From positions 10,424-74,423 of the forward strand of contig CAXTVM010000013.1 of NCBI GenBank assembly GCA_964247725.1: a stretch of 64,000 nt of DNA, in the 5' to 3' direction. A model generated the notes under the pieces. It was given only the letters and a program-made list of their open reading frames with translations. It did not search any database and was not told the origin of the DNA. This DNA is from Lichenicola sp964247725. GTDB taxonomy: Bacteria > Pseudomonadota > Alphaproteobacteria > Acetobacterales > Acetobacteraceae. Positions 29,199 to 37,000 of this stretch are shown here, piece by piece. A program made the translations under genes and the position numbers. Within the stretch, counting starts at the first letter, position 1. Every line of letters begins with the position of its first letter.

Positions 29199-30341
29199 AT
29201 GGAGCGCGCCATCGCCCTAACCCGCGCAGAGGGCCTCGCCCGCCTGGCCGACTTTGCCGCCCACATGGGCGAGGCCTATGCCGGCGGCCGCAACACCGAC
29301 CGCGGCCCGGACGGCGAGGCGACCACCTCGGCGCTGTCGCCCTACCTGCGCCGCCGGCTGTTGCTGGAGCGCGAGGTGGCGGCCGCGGCGCTACGCGCGC
29401 ACGGCACCGCGGCGAGCGAACGGTTCGTCCACGAGGTGTTCTGGCGCAGCTACTTCAAGGGCCACCTGGAGACCCGGCCGGCGCTATGGATGGACTACGA
29501 GCGGCTGGTCGCGGACGGCCAGGCGCGGATGGCAGGCAATGCCGGCCTGCGCCGCGCGGTCGAGGATGCGGCGGCGGGGCGCACCGGCATCGATGGGTTC
29601 GACGACTGGGCACGGGAGCTGGAGGCGACCGGCTGGCTGCACAACCACGCCCGCATGTGGTTCGCCTCGATCTGGATCTTCACCCTGCGGCTGCCTTGGG
29701 CGCTAGGCGCCGACCTGTTCCTGCGCCGGCTGGTCGATGGCGACCCGGCCAGCAACACGCTATCCTGGCGCTGGGTGGCCGGGCTGCACACGCGGGGCAA
29801 GCCCTACGTGGCGACCGCCGAGAACATCCGGCGCTTCACCGAGGGACGGTTCGATCCGGTCGGGTTGGCCCGGAACCCGGCAGCGCTGCGGGAGGACATG
29901 GTGGCGGCGATCCAGCCGCTGCCGCCGCCGGACGCGGCCCCCGGGGCCGATGTGGCCCTGCTGCTGCACGGGGACGACCTGAACCCGGAGACGCTGCCGC
30001 TGGACGGGGCGCGGGTGCGTCGGGTGGGCGGGCTGCTCGCGCACGCCGACGGCGCCTCGGACCGCGTGCTGGCCGCGGACCGGGCGGCGATGGCAGACGC
30101 GCTGGCCCGGGCGGGCGCACATTTCGGCTGTCCGGCCGGCCTGGCGACGGCGGGCTGGGCGGAGGAGCTTCCGGTGCTGGCGGCCTGGGCGCCGGTCGGA
30201 CCGTCCGCCGCGGCGCTGCCGTCCTGCCTGCGCCTGCGCCGCGCCTGGGACAGCCTGTGCTGGCCGCATGCGACCCGGGGCTTCTTCCAGATGAAGTCGG
30301 CGATCCCGACGATCCTGGCGGCCGAGGGGCTCGGAGGCTGA
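29199..30341 (+). CDS. Photolyase/cryptochrome FAD-domain protein lacking the N-terminal antenna domain
   Basis: 380 residues. Residues about 1-235 match the photolyase FAD-binding helical domain: TTSALSPYLRRRLL, VFWRSYFKGHLETRP, TGWLHNHARMWFAS, LVDGDPASNTLSWRWVAG and the FDP-x-G motif. The usual N-terminal Rossmann antenna domain (about 130 residues) is missing. Instead a C-terminal part begins VALLLHGDDLNPETLP, predicted alpha/beta, which could be a relocated or degenerate antenna domain. FAD binding is likely; photorepair activity is uncertain. The ATG at 29199 gives an immediate match to the family. It sits in the stress/light island near the rhodopsin gene. Confidence 0.85.
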   Translation: MERAIALTRAEGLARLADFAAHMGEAYAGGRNTDRGPDGEATTSALSPYLRRRLLLEREVAAAALRAHGTAASERFVHEVFWRSYFKGHLETRPALWMDYERLVADGQARMAGNAGLRRAVEDAAAGRTGIDGFDDWARELEATGWLHNHARMWFASIWIFTLRLPWALGADLFLRRLVDGDPASNTLSWRWVAGLHTRGKPYVATAENIRRFTEGRFDPVGLARNPAALREDMVAAIQPLPPPDAAPGADVALLLHGDDLNPETLPLDGARVRRVGGLLAHADGASDRVLAADRAAMADALARAGAHFGCPAGLATAGWAEELPVLAAWAPVGPSAAALPSCLRLRRAWDSLCWPHATRGFFQMKSAIPTILAAEGLGG

Positions 30342-30479
30342 TCACCAGCAGGCCGCATCGCCGCTGACGCAGTTGTGTCGTGCCGCGACCTGAACATATC
30401 CGTCGCGGGGCCCTTTAGCAAAACGGCGGCGGGCCGGCCGGGACATCACCCGAACGCCCCCGGGACACCACATGGTACG

Positions 30480-30495
30480 GTTACGATACTGTAAC
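30480..30495. promoter_or_regulatory. Inverted repeat upstream of the catalase-like gene
   Basis: GTTAC-GATACT-GTAAC, a perfect 5-bp inverted repeat with a 6-bp spacer, 47 bp before the start codon, with overlapping (A/T)ACGATA direct repeats. It sits in an AT-richer patch and could be an operator; the regulator is unknown. Confidence 0.4.
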
Positions 30496-30541
30496 GATAT
30501 GACCGTCGTCCAGTGCGCCGCCGAGGATACGGGGAGCAGGC

Positions 30542-31651
30542 ATGGCCGAAACGACGAGCGCCGACAGCATCGGCTGCGTACGCTACGGCGACGCGATCGA
30601 GACGCTGTCGTATGACGAGGACGCAGTCACGGCCGACATCATCGCCGCGATGATGCGCGAGAGCCGAACCGTGGCCGAGCGCGACGGGCGCACCGTGCGG
30701 GCGTCGCACGCGAAGAGCACCTGCCTGGTGACGGGCACGCTCGCGGTGCTGCCCGACCTGCCGGAGCCGCTGCGCCAAGGCCTGTTCGCCGCGGCGCGAA
30801 GCTACCCGGTGCTGATGCGGTTCGCGCAGGGTCCGGGCGAAGTGCTGTCCGACAGCGTGTCGACCCATCGCGGCGTCGGCATCAAGGTGCTGGGCGTGGA
30901 CGGCGCGAGGCTGCCCGGCCATGACGGCGCCACGCAGGATTTCGTCCTCGCCACCGGCCCGGCGTTCGCGCAGTCCGACGCCCGCAGCTTCCTCTCCGCG
31001 ATGAAGGGCGTCGAGCGGGCGACGGGCTTGCCGGAGGCCGCCAAGGGTGCGGTGTCGTCCACCGCGCGCGTGCTGAACGCGGGGCTGAACGCCCTCGGGG
31101 GCGACAGCCCGACCCTCGGCTTCTTCGGCCACACGCGGCGCAACCCGCTGGCCGACGCCTATTACAGCCAGGCGGCGCTGCGCCACGGCGACTACGTCGC
31201 CAAGATCGGGCTGTTCCCAATCTCGCCAGAGCTGATCGCCCTCATCGACCGGACGCTGGACACCGGCTCCGACCGCGACGCCTTCCGCCACGCCGCCGTG
31301 GACCACGTGCGCCGTCACGGCGCCGCCTTCGAGCTGCGGGCGCAGCTCTGCACCGATCTCGCGGCGATGCCGGTCGAGGACGCGTCGGTGCCGTGGCCCG
31401 AGGCGCCGAGCCCGTATCGCACCGTAGCCCGGATCACCGTCCCGCCGCAGGACGCCTATAGCCCAGCGCGGCAAGCCTATTACGACGAGGTGCTGTCATT
31501 CCAGCCGGCGCATTCGCTGGCGGCGCACCGGCCGCTCGGCTCGCTGATGCGGGCGCGGCTACGGACCTACGAAGCGCTGTCCGCGCACCGGCATGGGGAG
31601 AACCGGCAGCGTCAGATGGAACCGACCGCCTCGGGCGAGGTGCCGGCGTGA
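30542..31651 (+). CDS. Catalase-like haem protein (y4iL-like family)
   Basis: 369 residues of the short catalase superfamily. HAKSTCLVTGTLAV holds the distal His, YPVLMRFAQGPGE and HRGVGIKVLGVDG are the core barrel motifs, and ARLRTYEALSAHR supplies the R-x-x-x-Y proximal haem ligand near the C-terminus. It lacks the catalase flap and the strict catalase Asn region (DFVLAT instead). Members of this group are peroxidase- or allene-oxide-synthase-like; the actual reaction is unknown. The start has GGGGAGCAGG upstream. Its stop overlaps the GTG of the next membrane protein, so the three genes 30542-33416 form one operon. Confidence 0.87.
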   Translation: MAETTSADSIGCVRYGDAIETLSYDEDAVTADIIAAMMRESRTVAERDGRTVRASHAKSTCLVTGTLAVLPDLPEPLRQGLFAAARSYPVLMRFAQGPGEVLSDSVSTHRGVGIKVLGVDGARLPGHDGATQDFVLATGPAFAQSDARSFLSAMKGVERATGLPEAAKGAVSSTARVLNAGLNALGGDSPTLGFFGHTRRNPLADAYYSQAALRHGDYVAKIGLFPISPELIALIDRTLDTGSDRDAFRHAAVDHVRRHGAAFELRAQLCTDLAAMPVEDASVPWPEAPSPYRTVARITVPPQDAYSPARQAYYDEVLSFQPAHSLAAHRPLGSLMRARLRTYEALSAHRHGENRQRQMEPTASGEVPA

Positions 31652-32064
31652 CAGGCGTGGTCCGTCTCGCCCGGGGGCTCGGCTGGTTCAGCCTCGGCCT
31701 CGGCTCGGCCGAGATGGTGCTGCCGGCGGCGCTGCGCCGCCAGCTCGGCCTGCGGCAGGAAGCGTGGCTGGTGCGGGCGTTCGGCGCACGCGAGATCGCA
31801 GCCGGGATCGGCGTGCTGGCCCGACCGGCCAGCCCGGCTGGGCCGCTCGCCCGAGTGGCCGGGGACGCCATGGACATCGCGGTGCTGCTGGGCGCCCTCG
31901 GTCGCACCAACCCCCGGCGCCGCGTCGCCCAGGTGGCCTTCGCCTTGGTGCTGGGCGTGACCGCGCTGGACCTGTGGTGCGCCGGGACGCTGGCCGCCCG
32001 GCCCGGGATCACGGGCCGGGCCAGTTCCGGCAGACGGGCCGGCATCGGGGAGATGCCGACATGA
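31648..32064 (+). CDS. Small membrane protein, 138 aa
   Basis: Three to four hydrophobic segments (GLGWFSLGLGSAEMVLP, VAGDAMDIAVLLGAL, QVAFALVLGVTALDLWCA) joined by Arg-rich loops. The GTG start overlaps the catalase-like gene's stop, and its own stop overlaps the ATG of the dehydrogenase fusion. I do not recognise the family by name, though similar proteins commonly sit beside short-chain dehydrogenases and polyketide-cyclase-type membrane genes in soil bacteria. A membrane anchor for the neighbouring enzymes is a guess. Confidence 0.75.
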   Translation: MTGVVRLARGLGWFSLGLGSAEMVLPAALRRQLGLRQEAWLVRAFGAREIAAGIGVLARPASPAGPLARVAGDAMDIAVLLGALGRTNPRRRVAQVAFALVLGVTALDLWCAGTLAARPGITGRASSGRRAGIGEMPT

Positions 32065-33416
32065 AGGTCACGCTGAAGCCGCTGCACGAGCAGGTCATCG
32101 TCATCACCGGCGCCACCTCCGGCATCGGCCTCGCCACCGCCCGCATGGCGGCACGGCACGGCGCGCGGCTGGTGCTGACCGGCCGCAGCGAGGCCGCCCT
32201 CGCCCAGCTGGTGGACGAGATCGCTGCGGCCGGCGGCACCGCGGTGTCGGTCGTCGCTGACATTGCCGAGGAGGCCTCCAGCACCGCGGTCGCCGACAAG
32301 GCGACCCTGGCCTTCGGCAGCTTCGACACCTGGATCAACAATGCCGGCACCGGCGTCTATGGCCGCGTCGACGAGGTCTCGGTCGCCGACATGCGGCGCG
32401 TGTTCGAGGTGAACTATTGGGGCCTGGTCTACGGCTCCCGCGAGGCGGCGGCGCGGCTGCGGCGGTCGGGCGGCGGCGCCATCATCAACCTCGGCAGCGA
32501 GGTGTCGGAGCGCGCGGTGCCGCTGCAAGGGGCCTATTCGGCCACCAAGTTCGCGGTCAAGGGCTTCACCGAGGCACTGCGGATGGAGCTGGAGCACGAG
32601 GGCGCGCCGATCTCGGTCACCCTGGTCAAGCCGGCGCAGATCGACACGCCGTTTACCGTGAACGCCCGCAACTACCTGCCGTCCGAGCCGCAGCACGTAC
32701 CGAAGGTGTATGCGGCGGAGGTGGTGGCGTCGGCGATCCTGCACGCGGCGACCCGGCCGGTGCGCAGCGTATTCGTCGGCGGCGGCGGGGTACTGGTGTC
32801 GCTGCTGGGCCGCGTGGCGCCCGGCCTCGCGGACCGCCTGATGGAGCGGACCATCATCCCCGGCACCCCGTCCGGCCGGCCGCCGCGCCGCGCCCGCGAC
32901 CGCAGCGGGCTCGATGCGCCGACCGAGGCGCTGACCAGCGCCGGCAACTATCCCGGCCACGTCGCGCGGATCAGCCTCTACACTCAGGCGGCCCTGCATC
33001 CGGCGATCGCCGCGGCGGCCACGGCCGGGTTCAGCCTGCTGTTCCTGGCCGGCGTGAGGGCCAGCCTGCGCTCTGGCCACCACCGTCCGGCCCGGATCCG
33101 AGGCGGCCGTGGCGATGCCACCGAGAAGGCGCTGCACGTTCGCCTCGAGGCTCGCCGCGGCCGCGAGGCAGAGGTCGAGGCACTGGTCCGCGACATCCTG
33201 GAGGACGTGCGGTCGGAACCGGGCACAGGGCCGTGGTTCGGCGTCCGGCAGGGTCGGCGCGCCTTCGCCATCTTCGAGCGGTTTCCCGACGAGCGCGCGC
33301 GGCGCGCGCACCTCGCAGGTGCCGGCGCGGCACGGCTGATGGCGCGCTCCGACGCGCTGCTGGCCAGGCCCGCCGAGATCAGCCGGCTGGACGTGATCGC
33401 GGCCAAGCCTGGCTGA
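32061..33416 (+). CDS. Short-chain dehydrogenase fused to an ABM domain
   Basis: 451 residues. The N-terminal SDR part has the cofactor motif TGATSGIGLAT, NNAG, a catalytic Ser (NLGSEVSE) and YSATKFAVKGF (Tyr and Lys). A linker contains a hydrophobic helix (AAAATAGFSLLFLAG). The last 100 residues (ALHVRLEARRGREAEVEALV, WFGVRQGRRAFAIFERFPDE) form an antibiotic-biosynthesis-monooxygenase-type alpha/beta barrel. NAD(P)-dependent alcohol/ketone chemistry is expected; the ABM part might act on or shield the product. Last gene of the catalase-like operon with a 4-bp overlap. Confidence 0.87.
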   Translation: MKVTLKPLHEQVIVITGATSGIGLATARMAARHGARLVLTGRSEAALAQLVDEIAAAGGTAVSVVADIAEEASSTAVADKATLAFGSFDTWINNAGTGVYGRVDEVSVADMRRVFEVNYWGLVYGSREAAARLRRSGGGAIINLGSEVSERAVPLQGAYSATKFAVKGFTEALRMELEHEGAPISVTLVKPAQIDTPFTVNARNYLPSEPQHVPKVYAAEVVASAILHAATRPVRSVFVGGGGVLVSLLGRVAPGLADRLMERTIIPGTPSGRPPRRARDRSGLDAPTEALTSAGNYPGHVARISLYTQAALHPAIAAAATAGFSLLFLAGVRASLRSGHHRPARIRGGRGDATEKALHVRLEARRGREAEVEALVRDILEDVRSEPGTGPWFGVRQGRRAFAIFERFPDERARRAHLAGAGAARLMARSDALLARPAEISRLDVIAAKPG

Positions 33417-33426
33417 GGCCGGGGCC

Positions 33427-33451
33427 GGAACCCTGCGTCCGACCTGCGGTT
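33427..33451 (+). promoter_or_regulatory. EcfG-like promoter candidate
   Basis: GGAAC at 33427-33431, 16 bases, then GGTT at 33448-33451, one mismatch from GGAAC-N16-CGTT, 33 bp before the dehydrogenase start. It is the second such near-match in this island, which raises but does not prove the case for general-stress control. Confidence 0.35.
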
Positions 33452-33483
33452 CTCTCGCCCATCCTAGACTTGGAGTAACAGAC

Positions 33484-34389
33484 ATGAGCGCTACCACCGA
33501 CCCGCGCCTGCGCATGCAGGACCCGCGCACCCAGTACCCGCAGCCCCCGTTCCCGCGCCAGCCAATGCGGGCCCCGGGGCTGATATCGGACATGGACCCG
33601 CAACCGGACCACGGCGAGACCAGCTATGTCGGCCACGGGCGTCTGGCCGGACGGCGCGCCCTGGTCACCGGTGCGGATTCCGGAATCGGCCGCGCTGCCG
33701 CTTTGGCCTTCGCGCGGGAGGGCGCCGACGTGGCGCTGAGCTACCTGCCAGAGGAGAAGGCCGATGCCGCCAGCCTGGCGCAGCTGATCGAGGCAGCGGG
33801 ACGGAAGGTGCTGCTGCTGCCCGGCGACATCACCGACCAGGAGTTCTGCGCCCGACTGGTCCAGCATACCGTGGACGGGCTGGGCGGGATCGACATCCTG
33901 GTCAACAACGCCGGCAAGCAGACCAACCAGTCCAACATCGCCGACATCACGGCCGAGCAGTTCGACCGCACGATGAAGACCAACCTCTACGCGATGTTCT
34001 GGATCTGCAAGGCGGCGGCCCCGCACATGCCGCCGGGGGCCTCGATCATCAACAGCGCCTCGGTGGTGGCCTACAAAGCGCCGGACATCCTGCTCGACTA
34101 CTCGACCACCAAGGCCGGCATCATCACCTTCACCAAGGTGCTGGCCAAGCAGCTGATCGAGAAGGGCATCCGCGTGAACGCGGTGGCGCCGGGCCCGTTC
34201 TGGACTCCGCTGCAGCCGTCGGGCGGCCAGCCGCAGGAGGCGGTGGAGACGTTCGGCAGCTCGGTGCCGCTCGGGCGCCCGGGCCAGCCGGTCGAGATCG
34301 CGCCGATCTACGTGTTCCTCGCCTCGCAGGAGGCGAGCTACGTCACCGGCGAGACCTACGGCGCGACCGGCGGCACCGGGCTCGCCTGA
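33484..34389 (+). CDS. Short-chain dehydrogenase, YhxC/general-stress-protein-39 type
   Basis: 301 residues with the long N-terminal extension (YPQPPFPRQPMRAPG, DHGETSYVGHGRLAGRRALV) that marks this stress-associated SDR group. The cofactor motif TGADSGIGRA, NNAGKQ, the Ser region INSASVVAYKAP, YSTTKAGIITFTK and the C-terminal VTGETYGATGGTG are present, so the enzyme should be active. The natural substrate is unknown. It has its own short upstream gap with an EcfG-like motif and ends against a large terminator-like palindrome. Confidence 0.92.
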   Translation: MSATTDPRLRMQDPRTQYPQPPFPRQPMRAPGLISDMDPQPDHGETSYVGHGRLAGRRALVTGADSGIGRAAALAFAREGADVALSYLPEEKADAASLAQLIEAAGRKVLLLPGDITDQEFCARLVQHTVDGLGGIDILVNNAGKQTNQSNIADITAEQFDRTMKTNLYAMFWICKAAAPHMPPGASIINSASVVAYKAPDILLDYSTTKAGIITFTKVLAKQLIEKGIRVNAVAPGPFWTPLQPSGGQPQEAVETFGSSVPLGRPGQPVEIAPIYVFLASQEASYVTGETYGATGGTGLA

Positions 34390-34411
34390 CGCCGTCCGAC
34401 GTTCCGGATCA

Positions 34412-34449
34412 CCGTGGTGGCTGCCGCCGATCGGCGGCGGCCACCACGG
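34412..34449. terminator. 38-bp near-perfect palindrome between convergent genes
   Basis: The two 19-base halves (34412-34430 and 34431-34449) are complementary except for one G-T wobble, and no spacer separates them. It lies between the stops of the dehydrogenase and rhodopsin genes, so it most likely acts as a bidirectional terminator or transcript end. No T run is present. Confidence 0.65.
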
Positions 34450-34466
34450 CCCGGAGATCCGCCGGT

Positions 34467-35258
34467 TCAGGCAGCGCGGGCGACCGGCCGCTTGGTGGCG
34501 GTCAGGCCCGCCGCCTCCTCGTTGTTGACGATCTTGCCCATGCTGACCGTGGCCAACAGGCCGTAGACCACCTTCGAGGTGACGTCGAGGACCATGATCA
34601 GCGCCACGCCGGTGGCGCTTCCGAACACGCCGAGCCCATCGGTGCTGAGCGCCAGCAGGAGCGGGTAGAGGCCCCACAGGACCGACAGCAAGGTGGCGTT
34701 GCGGCGGTAGTTCGCCTGCGCCGCCGGCGTCTCGAGCCGGGACTGCTCCAGCAGCGGGCCCCACATCACGTAGTAGATCGGCAGGAACGCGATGCACGAG
34801 ATCAGGAACCAGGTCCACTTCATCCACGTGATGTCGATGGCGCCGAACAGGAACGCGGCGACGATCATCAGGACGTCGGACAGCAGCAGCCCAGCGATCA
34901 GCCCGCCGCGGCGCAGCCCCGAATGCATGCCCGCATAAGCCAGCGACAGCAGCAGCAGCGGGGTGGTGAACAGCCAGTCGACATAGCGCGCGTAGTAGAA
35001 CAGGCGCCCGAGCGGCGCCGCGACCGCGGTTGTGTCGCTGGTGGCCGCGACCAGGGTCCCGTGCGGGATGATGGTGGCGCCGACACCGGACGCCATCGCG
35101 AAGTAGGAGAAGGCCGCGATGATTGGCACGATGCCGTGATAGATGGTGTCGCCCTCTTCTGCGGCGGTGCGCCGCTTACCGATGGCGAGGATCGCGGCGC
35201 CGCCCAAGAGCATGGCGATCGTGCCGATCCAGAGCCAGATCTGGTCCCACGTAGACAT
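34467..35258 (-). CDS. Microbial rhodopsin, bacteriorhodopsin-like, D-T-S motif
   Basis: 263 residues with seven helices. Helix C reads ARYVDWLFTTPLLLLSLAYA, giving Arg91, Asp94 (counter-ion/acceptor), Thr98 and Ser105 where bacteriorhodopsin has Arg82, Asp85, Thr89 and Asp96. Helix F has the WGLYP turn and helix G has VLDVTSKVVYG, with Asp225 and the retinal Schiff-base Lys229. An outward proton pump is expected, with a Ser in place of the carboxylic proton donor, so the photocycle may be slow or donor-independent. No carotenoid oxygenase (blh) or crt gene is in the window, so retinal must be made or supplied elsewhere. It is monocistronic and leftward. Confidence 0.96.
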   Translation of the reverse strand: MSTWDQIWLWIGTIAMLLGGAAILAIGKRRTAAEEGDTIYHGIVPIIAAFSYFAMASGVGATIIPHGTLVAATSDTTAVAAPLGRLFYYARYVDWLFTTPLLLLSLAYAGMHSGLRRGGLIAGLLLSDVLMIVAAFLFGAIDITWMKWTWFLISCIAFLPIYYVMWGPLLEQSRLETPAAQANYRRNATLLSVLWGLYPLLLALSTDGLGVFGSATGVALIMVLDVTSKVVYGLLATVSMGKIVNNEEAAGLTATKRPVARAA

Positions 35259-35734
35259 AGTACGCTCCTGTTTTAGGGGGATTGGACATGCGTGCGGCGG
35301 CCCGCCGGGAACGGGCTGCGAGGCCGGGTCGAGAGATCAGGCGTTCGGCTGCGGCGTAGGCTTCGCATCGCCACGTGACGTCAACCGGCGCGGTTCAGCG
35401 CGATGACACGTATGTCGGGGCGTCCCACATCGTTGCGTCGGCGCCCGGCCGGTGCGGCGGCTTCATGATCTTTGTGGAACTCATCGAGACGATGCTCCGG
35501 CAAGCGTCATGAACAGGCGGCCGCTCCAGCTTCTTCATCATGGAGCCGGACCCGATCGTCAATCTCATCTCTGAAACGAGCCTGCGAATCACCTTCACGT
35601 TTTCCTCAGCTCGTTCCGCAGGTGGGTTTTGATCCCGGTCGCGCAAGGCGCTGCACCCCCGCCTCCTGCCCAGGAGGCGGATCGACTTGTCTGCGCCGCG
35701 GCGGCAAGCTGCGGCCGGAGCGGCAGGGGGTGCG
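35259..35734. other. Intergenic region between rhodopsin and MFS genes
   Basis: About 475 bp, divergent, presumably with both promoters. It is less GC-rich than coding DNA around 35400-35640. An 83-codon leftward ORF (35395-35646) has no recognisable features and I leave it uncalled. I see no repeat or RNA element. Confidence 0.45.
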
Positions 35735-36988
35735 ATGCAGACGGGACGAGGTCCGGCCGCGGCCGGCGCCTATGCGGGACTGCTCGACCACCGCAAGCTG
35801 GTCATCGCCTGCTTCCTCGGCTGGTTCCTCGACGCCTTCGACCAGGTCACGCTGATCCTGCTGCTGCCCGAGATCGCGCGCAGCTTCCGGGTCACGCTGA
35901 CCGCGATGGGCCTGGTGCTGACGCTGCAGAGCGTCGGGCGGATGGTCGGCAACACCGCCTGGGGGTGGCTCGCCGACCGCTACGGCCGCAAGCTCACCTT
36001 CATGGCCGGCGTGATCTGGTTCGCGGCGTTCTCCGGCCTGTCCGGCCTGGCCTGGAGCTACACGGCGCTGCTGGCGATCCAGCTGCTGTTCGGGATGGGG
36101 TTCGGCGGCGAGTGGACCGCGTCCGCCGCCCTGCTGATGGAGACGGTACCGGAGCGCTCGCGGGCGGCGGCATCATCGCTGATGATGATGGGCTACGAAT
36201 TCGGCTTCTTCGCTGCGTCCGGCGTGCAGGCGCTGCTGCTGTCCTCGCTCGGCTGGCGAGCGATGTTCTTCGTCGGCGTCGCCCCGGCCCTGCTCGCGAT
36301 CTTCATCCGGGTGGGCATCCAGGAGAGCCCGGTCTGGCTCGCCCGCCGGCAGGCGTCCGCGGCGGACCGCCGAGCTGGGACGCCGGCGGGGCGCGGGCGC
36401 CTGCTGATCGGGTTCGCGACCCTCCAGGCCTGCGCCTTCATGCTGCTGGTGCAGTTCGACACCGCCTCGATCTACAGCTTCTACCCGACCCTGCTGAAGA
36501 CCGCACACCATGCCGGGCCCGCCTTCGTGTTCTACGCGATCGCGACCTATTCGATCGGCTCCATCCTCGGCAAGCTGCTGGGCGGCTGGCTGTCGACCCG
36601 GTTCGGCCAGCGTGCCACGCTGCTGCTCTACCTCGCGGTCACGGTCGCCTTCGTCGTCCCGTTCGTGTCCGGCGCCACCGTCCCGGTGCTGCTGGGCTCG
36701 GCGTTCCTGGTCGGCGGCGCCAGCAGCGGGATGTTCGCGCTGGTGCCGGACTACCTGGCGATCCGGTTCGCCTCCGACGTGCGCTCGTTCGGCATGGGCA
36801 TCGCCTACGCCGTGGCCTCCTTCGGCGCCGCGGTCTCGGGCTACGTCGTGCCGGCACTCGGCGCGGCGACCGGCCTCGCCACCGCGATCGCCGCACTCGC
36901 GATCGGCAGCTCGGTGGTCGTGGCCGCGATCGTCGTCCGCGAGCCGGCCCGGCTGCCCGGCCTGCACATGCGGGAGGCGCCGGGCTGA
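35735..36988 (+). CDS. MFS transporter, AAHS/sialate-type
   Basis: 417 residues with twelve membrane segments. TM1 has LGWFLDAFDQVTLILLLPEI, followed by motif A WLADRYGRKLTFM, the TM4-5 block LLFGMGFGGEWTASAALLME, and the QESPVWLARR motif before the central loop. The D-x-F-D-x TM1 and GGEW motif are shared by aromatic-acid and sialic-acid proton symporters. The substrate is not deducible. The ATG at 35735 gives the usual short N-terminus. It ends 12 bp from the convergent GH15 gene. Confidence 0.88.
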   Translation: MQTGRGPAAAGAYAGLLDHRKLVIACFLGWFLDAFDQVTLILLLPEIARSFRVTLTAMGLVLTLQSVGRMVGNTAWGWLADRYGRKLTFMAGVIWFAAFSGLSGLAWSYTALLAIQLLFGMGFGGEWTASAALLMETVPERSRAAASSLMMMGYEFGFFAASGVQALLLSSLGWRAMFFVGVAPALLAIFIRVGIQESPVWLARRQASAADRRAGTPAGRGRLLIGFATLQACAFMLLVQFDTASIYSFYPTLLKTAHHAGPAFVFYAIATYSIGSILGKLLGGWLSTRFGQRATLLLYLAVTVAFVVPFVSGATVPVLLGSAFLVGGASSGMFALVPDYLAIRFASDVRSFGMGIAYAVASFGAAVSGYVVPALGAATGLATAIAALAIGSSVVVAAIVVREPARLPGLHMREAPG

Positions 36989-37000
36989 GCCAAGGTCGAG

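Noticed and set aside
35395..35646. Leftward 83-codon ORF in the rhodopsin-MFS gap
   Set aside because: No family features, no clear ribosome-binding site, and several alternative small ORFs overlap it. Not enough to call a gene.
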